Shown here piece after piece: positions 54,033-62,302 of a stretch of 64,000 nt of DNA. A program made the position numbers and the translations under genes. How positions within the stretch are numbered: position 1 is the stretch's first letter; each line of letters starts with the position of its first letter. Below the pieces are notes generated by a model. It was not told where the DNA came from and did no database searches. It was given only the letters and a program-made list of their open reading frames with translations. The stretch covers positions 248,001 through 312,000 of the forward strand of contig NZ_BFAB01000001.1 of NCBI RefSeq assembly GCF_003402475.1. Reading direction: 5' to 3'. This DNA comes from Mycobacterium sp. MFM001 (GTDB taxonomy: Bacteria; Actinomycetota; Actinomycetes; Mycobacteriales; Mycobacteriaceae).

Positions 54033-55361
54033 TTAACGGCGATGCACGACGATCCGTCCGCCGTCCTTCGGGGTGAACGCCACACCGCGGGAGTGCCACT
54101 TCTCCGCGGGCGCGGTCGTCGTCTGGATCGTGAAGCGCCGCAACACCGTTCGCAGCACCACATCCATTTCCGTGTTGGCGAACACGGCCCCCACGCATCG
54201 CCGGGCGCCACCGCCGAACGGAATCCAGGAAAAGCTGGGCGGCTTGGATCCGATGAAGCGCTGCGGGTCGAAGCGGTCGGGGTCCGGGAAGGCGTCGGCC
54301 TTGGTGTGCATTTGGGCGATGCTGACGATGATCGAGTAGCCGCGCGGAAGAACCCAATCGCCGAGCCGATACACCGGTGCGTAGACGTGCCGGCCGGCCA
54401 GGTCGATCACGGTGCGGTTGCGCTGCACCTCCAGGATGGTCGCCTGGCGCAGCTCGTTGCCGTCGGTCTCGGCCTCCGCCACCAGCGCCGCGAGCACTTC
54501 GGGGTGCCGGCTCAGCCGCTCGAACGCCCAGGCAAGCGTGGCGGCGGTGGTCTCGTGTCCGGCGGCCAGCAACGTCAGCAGTTCGTCGCCAACCTCCTTG
54601 CGCGACATGGGCGTACCGTCCTCATAGGTGCTGCGCAGCATCAGCGCCAGCACGTCGGCCCGCTCCTCGAAGTTCGGGTCCGCCCGCTCGTTCTCGATGA
54701 GCTTGTCGACGATCAGGTCGTACTGGCGCCGCCATTCGACCAGGCGCCCCCACGGGCTGTACCGGCCGTAGGTCCGGTTCGGCTTGGGTAACTGTGCCAG
54801 TCGCGAACCCAGCGTGACCCAGGGCGGAATGATGCGCCGCAGCTGGTCGAGCTCGGCGCCCTCGGCTCCGAACACCGCCCGCAGGATCGCGTTGAGCGTG
54901 ATGCGCATCATCGACGGCAGTGTCGGAAACGCTTGGCCTTCAGGCCAACTCGCAATCTCGCGCAGCGTCTCTTCTTCGATGATGTCCTCGTAGTTCTTGA
55001 TGCTCTTGCCGTGAAACGGCGGCGCCAGCAGCCGACGCCGCTGGCGGTGATCGTCACCGTCGAGCGCGAACACCGAGCCGGACCCGAAGAACCGGCTCAG
55101 GTTGGGATAGATGTTGCCGAGCTCGTCCGGGCTGGTGGTGAAGACCTGCTTGGCCAGCTGCGGGTTGGCCACCACCACGGTCCGGCTGTAGACCGGCAGC
55201 TTCAGGGTGAAGATGTCGCCGTAGCGTCGCACCATCTGGTCAATCGTCCGGCGCCTAGAGAACGCGAAGGCGATGCCCTGCAAGGCTTTTGGAGCCCGCG
55301 GACCCGGCGGCACGCTGATTGCCGGTGGTGCGGTGATCGCTTGGGTCTCGGTGGCGCTCAT
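54033..55361 (-). CDS. cyp138: Cytochrome P450 CYP138
   Basis: This 442-residue P450 is orthologous to M. tuberculosis Rv0136. The heme loop is WIPFGGGARRCVGAVFANTEMDVV, the I-helix LLAAGHETTAATLAWAFERL, and a proline-rich start (PPAISVPPGPRAPKALQG) precedes the fold. ATG 55361 with GGGAGGG upstream is chosen. Its physiological substrate is unknown. It is divergent from a TetR gene (Rv0135c orthologue) across a GTAC-rich operator region. Confidence 0.93.
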   Translation of the reverse strand: MSATETQAITAPPAISVPPGPRAPKALQGIAFAFSRRRTIDQMVRRYGDIFTLKLPVYSRTVVVANPQLAKQVFTTSPDELGNIYPNLSRFFGSGSVFALDGDDHRQRRRLLAPPFHGKSIKNYEDIIEEETLREIASWPEGQAFPTLPSMMRITLNAILRAVFGAEGAELDQLRRIIPPWVTLGSRLAQLPKPNRTYGRYSPWGRLVEWRRQYDLIVDKLIENERADPNFEERADVLALMLRSTYEDGTPMSRKEVGDELLTLLAAGHETTAATLAWAFERLSRHPEVLAALVAEAETDGNELRQATILEVQRNRTVIDLAGRHVYAPVYRLGDWVLPRGYSIIVSIAQMHTKADAFPDPDRFDPQRFIGSKPPSFSWIPFGGGARRCVGAVFANTEMDVVLRTVLRRFTIQTTTAPAEKWHSRGVAFTPKDGGRIVVHRR

Positions 55362-55384
55362 GACGATGCCCTCCCGGCATTCGC

Positions 55385-55437
55385 GTGGTACCGCGGTGTA
55401 CCACGGTGTACTGAGGTACGGTACCGGGTAGTACCAG
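55385..55437. promoter_or_regulatory. GTAC-repeat operator region between cyp138 and its TetR gene
   Basis: GTGGTAC (55385-55391) and GTACCAC (55398-55404) form a perfect 7-bp inverted repeat with a 6-base spacer CGCGGT. Further GTAC-centred boxes follow (GTGTAC, GGTAC, GGTACC, AGTACC) up to about 55435. The cluster fits cooperative binding by the adjacent TetR. Confidence 0.65.
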
Positions 55438-55475
55438 CGGCTGGCAAGGGTTCTCGGCGAGAGGAGGCGCGGCGC

Positions 55476-56081
55476 GTGACAGCAGTGGCACACGACCCGG
55501 CCTCGGTCGACGTCGACCCGTTTCGGCGCCGGCTGCTCGACGGCCTGGCCGCGTCGATCGGGGAGCGTGGTTACCGCGCCACCACGGTGGCCGACATCGT
55601 GCGTCACGCCCGCACGTCGAAGCGGACGTTCTACGACCAATTCGCCAGCAAGGAGCAGTGTTTCCTCGAGTTGTTGCACGCCAACAACGAGCAACTCGGC
55701 CAGGACATCCAGGCCGCCGTCGACCCGGACGCCGACTGGACGCAGCAGATCCGTCAGGCCGTCGAAGCCTACGTCAGCCACATCGAGGCACGCCCCGCTG
55801 TCACGCTGAGCTGGATCAGAGAGCTGCCGTCGCTGGGCGACGCCGCCCGGCCGGTGCAGCGCCGCGGATTGGAGCAGCTGACCAGCCTGCTGGTCGACCT
55901 CAGTGGAAGCGCGGGATTCCGGCGCGCCGACGTGCCGCCGCTGACTCCGCCGTTGGCGGTCATCCTGCTGGGCGGTCTGCGGGAGTTGACGGCGCTGGCT
56001 GTCGAAGACGGCAAAGACGTGCGGGGAATCGTCGAGCCCGCGGTGGAAGCGTCGGTCGCGCTGCTGGGCTCTCGTCGCTGA
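55476..56081 (+). CDS. TetR-family regulator (Rv0135c orthologue)
   Basis: This 201-residue TetR protein has the HTH TTVADIVRHARTSKRTFYDQFASKEQCFLEL. Its ligand domain has TLSWIRELPSLG and LAVILLGGLRELTALAVEDG. GTG 55476 with GAGGAGG 8 bases upstream is the clear start and gives the M. tuberculosis length. It is divergent from cyp138 and probably represses it. Confidence 0.92.
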   Translation: MTAVAHDPASVDVDPFRRRLLDGLAASIGERGYRATTVADIVRHARTSKRTFYDQFASKEQCFLELLHANNEQLGQDIQAAVDPDADWTQQIRQAVEAYVSHIEARPAVTLSWIRELPSLGDAARPVQRRGLEQLTSLLVDLSGSAGFRRADVPPLTPPLAVILLGGLRELTALAVEDGKDVRGIVEPAVEASVALLGSRR

Positions 56082-56129
56082 AACCGCATAGGCTCATCGC
56101 AGAACGGCGGAACCAGCGGAAGGATCACC

Positions 56130-56342
56130 ATGCAGCTATCGACACGCAACCAACTCAAGGGCACCATCGCCGACGTCGACCTCGGCAGCGTGATGGCAAC
56201 GGTGAAGGTCCGGCTGGACGGCGGCGATCAGGTCGTCACCTCCTCGATCACCAAGGACGCCGCGATCGACCTCGGCCTCAAGGCCGGTCAGCCCGCGACG
56301 GTGTTCATCAAGGCGACCGAGGTGACAATCGGCGTCGACTGA
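56130..56342 (+). CDS. Small TOBE/Mop-domain molybdate-binding protein
   Basis: This 70-residue molbindin-like protein has MQLSTRNQLKGTIADVDLGSVMATVKVRL and TSSITKDAAIDLGLKAGQPATVFIKATEVTIGV. The Mop fold binds molybdate or tungstate as an oligomer, for storage or sensing. GGAAGG precedes ATG. No molybdenum transport or cofactor gene is adjacent. It ends 3 bases from the convergent ephF stop. Confidence 0.9.
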   Translation: MQLSTRNQLKGTIADVDLGSVMATVKVRLDGGDQVVTSSITKDAAIDLGLKAGQPATVFIKATEVTIGVD

Positions 56343-56345
56343 CGG

Positions 56346-57227
56346 TCACGCGGCGAGGAACTTGCGGAGCCGGTCCAGCACCAGATCCGGCCGCTGCTCA
56401 GTGATCCAGTGACCGACTCCGTCGACCAGCTCGAGCTCGAAATCGCTTGCGCGGTCGGCATATCCGCGCAGCAGATCCGGCGTGATCACCGGGTCGCCGG
56501 TGCCGTGCAGCCAGCGGACCGGGACGTCGACGCGGGCGTCGCGATATTCGCGTAGCCAGCGCAGCATCTCACCGGTCAGCGCCGTGCGGTACCAGCGGGA
56601 GCCGGCCATCGCGTGGCCGGGTTCGCGCATGCACGCGGCGTATATCTGGACGTCGTCGTCGGGCGGCGTGAAACCGTCGCCCACCCATGACAACAGCGTG
56701 CGAGAAAAACGCGAGTTAGGTTTGGCGATCACGCGTGGACCGATGACCGGAAGTGCGATCGGTATTTGATACCAGAATCGCCACAAGTGCCGGAGCATCG
56801 ACAGGTCGCCCTTCGGCCAGACCCCCACGGTGTTGAGCCCGAAGAATCCGGCCACCTTCTCCGGATAGCGCAGCATCATGATGAACGCGACCGGCCCGCC
56901 CCAGTCGTGGGCGACGAGTTTGACTTTGTCGATGCCCAGCCGATCCAGCACCGCGGCCAGGTCGCCGGCCATCTCGCTCTTGAGGTAACGCGAGCGCGGC
57001 GCCGAACTCCAGCCCGCGCCGCGCAGGTCGGGGCACAGCACCCGGTAGCCGTCGGCGGCCAGGGGACCGATCAGCGCGTGCCACTGCCACCAGTTCTCCG
57101 GGAACCCGTGGACCAGCATCACCGCCGGACCGTCGAGGGGACCGGCGTCGGCCACATGGATGGTCACGTTGTCGGACAGCTCCACGAACCTGTGCTCGAC
57201 GCCGTCCAGGGCGGGCATCTCGACCAT
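56346..57227 (-). CDS. ephF: Epoxide hydrolase-type alpha/beta hydrolase EphF
   Basis: This 293-residue epoxide hydrolase has the oxyanion motif VHGFPENWWQW, the nucleophile Asp in LVAHDWGGPVAFIMML, an acid in GTGDPVITPDLL and a His in VDGVGHWITEQ. M. tuberculosis EphF (Rv0134) is the syntenic orthologue. ATG 57227 reads MVEMPALDGVEHRFVEL; the longer frame is not needed. It adds water to epoxides, possibly of fatty acids. Confidence 0.91.
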   Translation of the reverse strand: MVEMPALDGVEHRFVELSDNVTIHVADAGPLDGPAVMLVHGFPENWWQWHALIGPLAADGYRVLCPDLRGAGWSSAPRSRYLKSEMAGDLAAVLDRLGIDKVKLVAHDWGGPVAFIMMLRYPEKVAGFFGLNTVGVWPKGDLSMLRHLWRFWYQIPIALPVIGPRVIAKPNSRFSRTLLSWVGDGFTPPDDDVQIYAACMREPGHAMAGSRWYRTALTGEMLRWLREYRDARVDVPVRWLHGTGDPVITPDLLRGYADRASDFELELVDGVGHWITEQRPDLVLDRLRKFLAA

Positions 57228-57247
57228 GGACTGGCAGCGTAGCCGCT

Positions 57248-58342
57248 TCAGGCAGCGATCAACTCGGGCGCCTCGGCGCCAGCGCTCCGCTTCAGCGGCG
57301 GCAGCGCCAGTTTCACGATCTTGCGCACCACGGTGGCGAACTGCTTGTGCAGCGGTCCCGAGTTGTACGGGATGCCGTAGCGACGGCAGATCTCGCGCAC
57401 CTCCGGCGCGATCTCGGCATAGCGGCGCGCCGGCATGTCGGGGAACAAGTGGTGCTCGATCTGGTGCGACAGGTTGCCCGAGAGCAGGTGAAAGAGCTTG
57501 CCGCCGGTCAGGTTTGCCGAGCCGAGGATCTGCCGGAAGTACCACATGCCGCGGGTTTCGTTCTCGGTTTCCTCTTTGGAGAATTCCTGGGTGCCGTCCG
57601 GGAAGTGCCCGCAGAAGATGATCATGTAAGACCAGACGTTGCGCATCAGGTTGGCCGACAGGTTGCCGGCGAAGACGAACGGCGCGAACGGACCGGCCAG
57701 CAGCGGGAAGGCGACATAGTCCTTCATGACCTGCCGGCGGGTCTTGCGCCAGATGCCTTGCAGGATCTCGCGTTTGTCCGCCAGCCGGATCTCGCCGGAG
57801 CGGATCCGCTCAGTTTCCAGCTCATGCAGCGCGACGCCGTACTGGAACAGCACCATCAGCAGGAACGCGTAGACCGGGTTACCGAGGAAGTACGGTTCCC
57901 ACGGCTGGTCTTCGCTCATCCGCAGAATGCCGTAGCCGATGTCACGGTCCATGTCGACGATGTTGGTGTAGGTGTGGTGCATGTAGTTGTGCGAGTGCCG
58001 CCATTGGTCGGCCGGGCAGGCGGTGTCCCACTCGAAGTTGCGGCCGGAGATCGCCGGGTCACGCATCCAGTCGTATTGGCCGTGCATGACGTTGTGGCCG
58101 ATCTCCATGTTGTCCAGGATTTTCGCCACCCCGAGCATCGCCGTGCCCAACAGCCATGCCGGCGGCAGGAACAGCAGCGCACGTCCACCGACCTCGAGCG
58201 CGCGCTGGGTCTTGATGACGCGGCGGATGTAGTCGGCGTCGGCTTGGCCGAGATCGGCCATCACGCGTTCCTTGATGGCGTCGAGTTCGCGGCCGAATTC
58301 CTCGGCCTGCTCGGGCGTCAGGGTGATCTTGGGCTGTGTCAT
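57248..58342 (-). CDS. Membrane acyl-CoA desaturase, DesA3 type
   Basis: This 364-residue membrane di-iron desaturase has three histidine boxes: GHNVMHGQYDW, HSHNYMHHTYTN and LSHQIEHHLFPDMPARRY. Hydrophobic helices flank them. M. tuberculosis DesA3 (Rv3229c) is a stearoyl-CoA delta-9 desaturase that takes electrons from Rv3230c. Here the matching reductase gene is just upstream. ATG 58342 has AAAGGAGT 5 bases before it. It would make unsaturated fatty acids for membranes or storage lipids. Confidence 0.92.
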   Translation of the reverse strand: MTQPKITLTPEQAEEFGRELDAIKERVMADLGQADADYIRRVIKTQRALEVGGRALLFLPPAWLLGTAMLGVAKILDNMEIGHNVMHGQYDWMRDPAISGRNFEWDTACPADQWRHSHNYMHHTYTNIVDMDRDIGYGILRMSEDQPWEPYFLGNPVYAFLLMVLFQYGVALHELETERIRSGEIRLADKREILQGIWRKTRRQVMKDYVAFPLLAGPFAPFVFAGNLSANLMRNVWSYMIIFCGHFPDGTQEFSKEETENETRGMWYFRQILGSANLTGGKLFHLLSGNLSHQIEHHLFPDMPARRYAEIAPEVREICRRYGIPYNSGPLHKQFATVVRKIVKLALPPLKRSAGAEAPELIAA

Positions 58343-58361
58343 GGTGACTCCTTTCAAACCC

Positions 58362-58417
58362 CGACTGTGAATCTCACGACGTGACACGCCGCATGGCCGT
58401 AGCCAGATTCACAGTCG
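58362..58417. repeat. 13-bp perfect inverted repeat between reductase and desaturase genes
   Basis: CGACTGTGAATCT (58362-58374) and AGATTCACAGTCG (58405-58417) are perfect reverse complements with a 30-base loop. The site lies after the reductase stop and before the desaturase ribosome site. It could be an attenuator, an mRNA processing hairpin or a dispersed mycobacterial palindrome. A full terminator would uncouple the desaturase from the reductase promoter. Confidence 0.6.
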
Positions 58418-58431
58418 AGCGGGATGTGGTT

Positions 58432-59487
58432 TTACAGGGCGATGTCGACGTCGCCGACGGGAACCGATACGCAGATCTGGACGTCCTCGTCGGGAGCGGT
58501 CGACACCGCGCCGGTGGTCAGGTTGCGCACCACACCGCAGGTCTTGCGGCGGGTACAGGTGTGGCAGATGCCCATCCGGCATCCGCTTTCCGGTGTGAGC
58601 CCGGCCGCTTCGGCCTGCTCCAGCAGCGGCCGGCCGTCGTCGACTACCTCAATTCCGCTGTCGGCGAACGTCACTCGTCCGCCCGACGGCTCCGCAGGCA
58701 CCTCGACCGTCGGCGCCACGAAGCTCTCGGTGTAGACGTTGTCGCAGTGCTCACGCACCGCGTCCACCAAAGCCGGTGGGCCGCAGACGAATACCGCATC
58801 AGGCGAGGGCATGGCCGCCGCCAGGTGCTCGGCGCCGAAGCGGCCGTCCAGGTCGCCGGCGCCGGATCGGGTGTAGCCGTGCAGCACCCGCACGCGCGGC
58901 ATCGCGGCAAGTTCCTCGCGGTAGCACGCCTCCTCAGGGTTGCGTGCGTAATGCACGAACGCGATGTCGCCGCTGTGGCCTTCGGCGACCAGCGTGCGCA
59001 GCATCGCCATCACGGGGGTGATGCCGCTGCCGCCGGAGACGAACAGGATGCGCCGGGGCCGCGGTGTCGGCAACACAAAGTCGCCGCCGACGCCGGCCAA
59101 CCCCACCACCATGCCCGGGCGGGCGTGCTCGTACAGGTGCGACGAAACCACCCCGCCGTCGTGCCGGCCGACCGTCAGCTCCACAAACGGAGAGCCCTCG
59201 GCGTTGGCCGGTGAATAGCACCGGGTGTGGCGCCGGCCGTCGACGTCGACGGTGACGTTGACGTACTGGCCGGCCTTGACGGGGTGGTCGAACGCGGCGT
59301 TGGAGCGCAACGTCAAGGTGACGCTGCGCGGAGTGGTGCGCCGGACGTCGACGACCTTGCCGCGGGCCTCGCCCAGCGTCCAGGTCGGGTCCAGCTGCTC
59401 GGTATACCGGTCGACGCCGTGCGGACCGGTGAGCAGGTCGACCAGGCCGGAGCCCAGCACCCGCTCTTTCAAAGTTTGAGTGAACAT
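58432..59487 (-). CDS. Ferredoxin-fused flavin oxidoreductase (Rv3230c type)
   Basis: This 351-residue electron-transfer protein has an FAD domain (TRCYSPANAEGSPFVELTV), an NAD(P)H domain (LFVSGGSGITPVMAMLRTL, FVCGPPALVDAV) and a C-terminal plant-type 2Fe-2S domain. The cluster ligands lie in SGCRMGICHTC and a later Cys in VQICVSVPVG. It passes electrons from NADPH to the desaturase next to it. ATG 59487 is directly preceded by the palindrome GTGTACAC. Confidence 0.92.
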   Translation of the reverse strand: MFTQTLKERVLGSGLVDLLTGPHGVDRYTEQLDPTWTLGEARGKVVDVRRTTPRSVTLTLRSNAAFDHPVKAGQYVNVTVDVDGRRHTRCYSPANAEGSPFVELTVGRHDGGVVSSHLYEHARPGMVVGLAGVGGDFVLPTPRPRRILFVSGGSGITPVMAMLRTLVAEGHSGDIAFVHYARNPEEACYREELAAMPRVRVLHGYTRSGAGDLDGRFGAEHLAAAMPSPDAVFVCGPPALVDAVREHCDNVYTESFVAPTVEVPAEPSGGRVTFADSGIEVVDDGRPLLEQAEAAGLTPESGCRMGICHTCTRRKTCGVVRNLTTGAVSTAPDEDVQICVSVPVGDVDIAL

Positions 59488-59547
59488 GTGTACACCGTGC
59501 CGCTTGCGCCTGCTGGTCGTCAAGGGTTTCCGCAGCTCTGTGGTAGG

Positions 59548-59562
59548 GTTCACACAGTGAAC
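59548..59562. promoter_or_regulatory. GTTCAC-ACA-GTGAAC operator
   Basis: This perfect 6-bp inverted repeat with a 3-base spacer lies in the gap between the reductase gene (minus) and the FabR/DesT-like gene (plus) and overlaps the latter's GTG. Related regulators bind GTGAAC-like palindromes before desaturase genes. It is probably the operator for both directions. Confidence 0.65.
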
Positions 59563-60231
59563 GACCGTATGCCTAGCTCTCGGCCGCACCGGTCGAGCCG
59601 TGGGCGTACCCGGGAAAGCCCGTCGCGGGAGGAGCGCAAGGAGGCCACCCGGCGCGCCATCATCGCCGCCGCCCTCAAGCTGCTCGACGAGCGCAGCTTC
59701 GGCAGCCTGAGCCTGCGTGAGGTGACGCGCGAGGCCGGCATCGTCCCGGCCGCGTTCTACCGTCACTTCGAGTCGATGGAAGCCCTGGGCCTGGTCCTGA
59801 TCGACGAGTCGTTCCGCACCTTGCGCGACATGCTGCGCGGTGCGCGGGCCGGCAAGCTCGACCCCAACCGGGTGATCGAGTCGTCGGTGGAGATCGTCGT
59901 CGCCAGCATCGCCGAACGACGCGAACACTGGCGGTTCATTGCCCGCGAGCGCTCCAGCGGGGTCACCGTCTTGCGGTACGCGATCCGCACCGAACTGCGG
60001 CTCATCACTTCGGAGTTGGCGACCGACCTCGCCCGCTTCGACGGGCTGAACACGTGGAGCACCGAGGACCTCAACGTGCTGGCGACGCTGTTCGTCAACT
60101 CGATGATCGTCATCGCCGAGGCCATCGAGGACGCCCAGGGCGCCGAGGCGCTCGCCGAGATCCGCCGGACCGCCGTCAAGCAGCTGCGCATGATCGCGGT
60201 CGGTGTCGCGGGGTGGCGCAGCAGTCCCTAG
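59557..60231 (+). CDS. TetR-family regulator, FabR/DesT-like
   Basis: This 224-residue TetR protein has a basic N-terminal tail. Its HTH region, RRAIIAAALKLLDERSFGSLSLREVTREAGIVPAAFYRHFESMEALGLVLIDESF, is strikingly like E. coli FabR, and it shares RERSSGV with it. FabR and Pseudomonas DesT sense acyl-CoA saturation and repress unsaturated-lipid genes; DesT controls a desaturase plus reductase pair, as would this one. GTG 59557 is used; ATG 59569 is an alternative and leaves the operator upstream. Confidence 0.9.
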   Translation: MNDRMPSSRPHRSSRGRTRESPSREERKEATRRAIIAAALKLLDERSFGSLSLREVTREAGIVPAAFYRHFESMEALGLVLIDESFRTLRDMLRGARAGKLDPNRVIESSVEIVVASIAERREHWRFIARERSSGVTVLRYAIRTELRLITSELATDLARFDGLNTWSTEDLNVLATLFVNSMIVIAEAIEDAQGAEALAEIRRTAVKQLRMIAVGVAGWRSSP

Positions 60232-60240
60232 GTTGGGCCC

Positions 60241-60918
60241 ATGGCCATCAAGATGCGCGATCTGCTGGGCGGTGCACTCGGATCACTGCGCTACGAGCCC
60301 ACCGAGAAGCGGCTTCGGGTTTACCTCGCCGACCGACTTGTCGCCGACACGCGCAGCGGGCTGCTGGTGTGGGCGCCGGGCCGGGTGGTGCCGACGTATG
60401 CGGTGCCGGAATCCGACGTCGCGGCACCGTTGGAATCCACGACGGCGTCCCGATCCGACGACCCAGATCTAGCCGGTTACCTCATCCTCGACTTCAACGC
60501 CTTCGAGTGGCGCGAGGAGGACGAACACATCGTCGCCCACCCGCACGATCCGTTCAAACGCATCGACATCCTGGCCAGCGGCCGGCATGTCCGGATCGAG
60601 TCCGACGGCCGGCTGCTGGCCGAGTCATCCCGGCCGCTGCTGTTGTTCGAAACCCTGCTGCCGGTCCGCTACTACCTGCCGCGTGCCGATGTCGTCGTCG
60701 ATCTCCAGCCCACCGATACCGTCACCTACTGCGCGTATAAGGGCCGGGCGTCGTATTTCTCGGTGCCCGAAGGCCTTTCGGATGTGGCGTGGACGTACCA
60801 CGCGCCGCTGCGGGAGGCCGAACCGCTGCGAGACCGCATCGCCTTTTTCAACGAGAAGGTCGACGTCATCGTCGACGACGAGCGCCAGGAACGGCCCGTC
60901 ACACCGTGGTCCGGCTAA
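60241..60918 (+). CDS. Tandem DUF427 protein
   Basis: This 225-residue protein has a partial first DUF427 unit (KRLRVYLADRLVADTRSGLLVWAPGRVVPTYAVPESDV). The full second unit contains RHVRIESDGRLLAESSRPLLLFETLLPVRYYLPRADV, TVTYCAYKGRASYFSV, DVAWTYHAPLREAEPLRDRIAFFNEKVDV. It has the same architecture as the protein at 23245. Function is unknown. ATG 60241 follows the regulator gene by 9 bases. It overlaps the next gene by 13 bases. Confidence 0.88.
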   Translation: MAIKMRDLLGGALGSLRYEPTEKRLRVYLADRLVADTRSGLLVWAPGRVVPTYAVPESDVAAPLESTTASRSDDPDLAGYLILDFNAFEWREEDEHIVAHPHDPFKRIDILASGRHVRIESDGRLLAESSRPLLLFETLLPVRYYLPRADVVVDLQPTDTVTYCAYKGRASYFSVPEGLSDVAWTYHAPLREAEPLRDRIAFFNEKVDVIVDDERQERPVTPWSG

Positions 60919-61958
60919 GCCAAGGGGGCAAGCTGGCCGACATCACCGGTCCCGGCATCACCGACCGGTGGGGTGTCACGTGCACCGACCTCGGCGCGTC
61001 GGTGTTAGCGCCAAACGGCACGCTGGTCTCGGTGTTCGGAGATACGTTCTCCGGCAACAAGGTTGGCGATGGTGACTGGCGCTCGCCGGTGATCCTGATC
61101 GGCACCGGCGACGCCATGCGCCCGATCCGCTACCAGCGGGCCGGCGGCGCCGACCCCGACTACGCGCAGCAGCTGTGGCGATACACGCACCGGGCCGGCC
61201 GTATCCGGCGCGGCATCAGCACGGTGATCCCGTCGGATCTGCTGCGAGTCGATGACGCCTTGTATCTGCACGCGATCGTCAACCGCGGTTTCGGCAACGT
61301 CGTCTGGACCGAGCTGTGGAAATCGGACGACAACGGAATCTCGTGGCGGCGCTTCGGCGACAAGTTCCCGAGCGACCTGCACGACGGCCATGCGCAATGC
61401 TGGTCGTGGGATTACGACCCCGACGACGGCTGGGTGTACGTGGTCTCAACCGGATTTCAGCGCGACAAGGGCGTCATCCTGCGACGGGTGCGTCCGGCGC
61501 ACCTCGGCGATCCGGACCGGTACCGGGCGTGGGGTTACCGGGCCGGTCGCTGGTCCTGGCGACGGGAACCGACCCCGCTCACGCCCGACGGCGAAACCTG
61601 GGGCGAGCTGTCGCTGCGGCGGCTGGCGCCCGGCAAGTGGGTCCTCGGCGGCTTCCTGTCGTCGAAGTACGCGCTGGGATACCGGGTGCTCGACTCGCTC
61701 ACTGCGGTGCGGGACGCACCGTTGCAGCTGCCGGTTATCGGATCCGCTTGGGACGCCGAGGATCACGCGCAGAGCCGGGTCGCGCAGTTGTACGGCGGGT
61801 ATGTGCTGCCGGGTTCGCGATTGGACCGGGCGGGCGGTGTCGGGTTGGTGGTGTCGCAGTGGAACACCGCGCGCGGCTGGCCTTACCGGGCGATGCAGTT
61901 CCGCGCGACGCTGCGCGACACCACGCGCTCGGTGGCTTACTCGTCGACGACGTCGTAG
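60906..61958 (+). CDS. DUF4185-like beta-propeller protein
   Basis: This protein of about 350 residues has TDLGASVLAPNGTLVSVFGDTFSGN, a glycosidase-like propeller opening, followed by YLHAIVNRGFGNVVWTELWKSDDNGISWRRFGDKFP and SQWNTARGWPYRAMQFRATL. DUF4185 proteins are often exported, but no signal peptide follows the GTG at 60906. Either the real start is different or the protein is cytoplasmic. The frame continues upstream in the DUF427 gene but no better start is obvious. It overlaps the convergent gene by 22 bases. Confidence 0.78.
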   Translation: MVRLSQGGKLADITGPGITDRWGVTCTDLGASVLAPNGTLVSVFGDTFSGNKVGDGDWRSPVILIGTGDAMRPIRYQRAGGADPDYAQQLWRYTHRAGRIRRGISTVIPSDLLRVDDALYLHAIVNRGFGNVVWTELWKSDDNGISWRRFGDKFPSDLHDGHAQCWSWDYDPDDGWVYVVSTGFQRDKGVILRRVRPAHLGDPDRYRAWGYRAGRWSWRREPTPLTPDGETWGELSLRRLAPGKWVLGGFLSSKYALGYRVLDSLTAVRDAPLQLPVIGSAWDAEDHAQSRVAQLYGGYVLPGSRLDRAGGVGLVVSQWNTARGWPYRAMQFRATLRDTTRSVAYSSTTS

Positions 61959-62269
61959 AGCGAGCCGCCGTCCTCGGGTGTTCCGTCGATCTGTCCGCGG
62001 TGCCGGCGCGCTGGGCCGTCGTCGACTGGGTTTTCGTTGCTGACCACGTCGGGTTCCTCTGCGGCGAGCTTGTCGTCGAGGGGTTCCCCCTCCTCTTCCT
62101 CGCGCGCAGTCATCCCGAATTTGTCGGCCTCGCTCCAATCGTCCGGTGGGTCGACGACGATGTCGCCGTCGTCGTTGCGCACCTCGTCGGAGTCGGTGGA
62201 CTCGCTCGGATTCAGGGTGTCGCCGGGGCCGCCTTCCTCGGGGTGCTCCGATGGATCGGTCATGGCCAA
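61937..62269 (-). CDS. Acidic, probably disordered small protein
   Basis: This 110-residue protein is very rich in Asp, Glu, Pro and Gly: MTDPSEHPEEGGPGDTLNP at the start and DPPDDWSEADKFGMTAREEEEG in the middle. There is no domain or membrane segment. ATG 62269 or the next in-frame ATG at 62263 could start it. Acidic disordered proteins of this type occur in mycobacteria without known function. Confidence 0.65.
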   Translation of the reverse strand: MAMTDPSEHPEEGGPGDTLNPSESTDSDEVRNDDGDIVVDPPDDWSEADKFGMTAREEEEGEPLDDKLAAEEPDVVSNENPVDDGPARRHRGQIDGTPEDGGSLYDVVDE

Positions 62270-62302
62270 CGGTTGCCCGTGGGTCGCGGGCGCTAAACGC
62301 GC

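Noticed and set aside
55385..55437. CRISPR-like array suggested by repeated GTAC boxes
   Set aside because: The boxes are short, irregularly spaced and in a divergent promoter; there are no spacers or cas genes.
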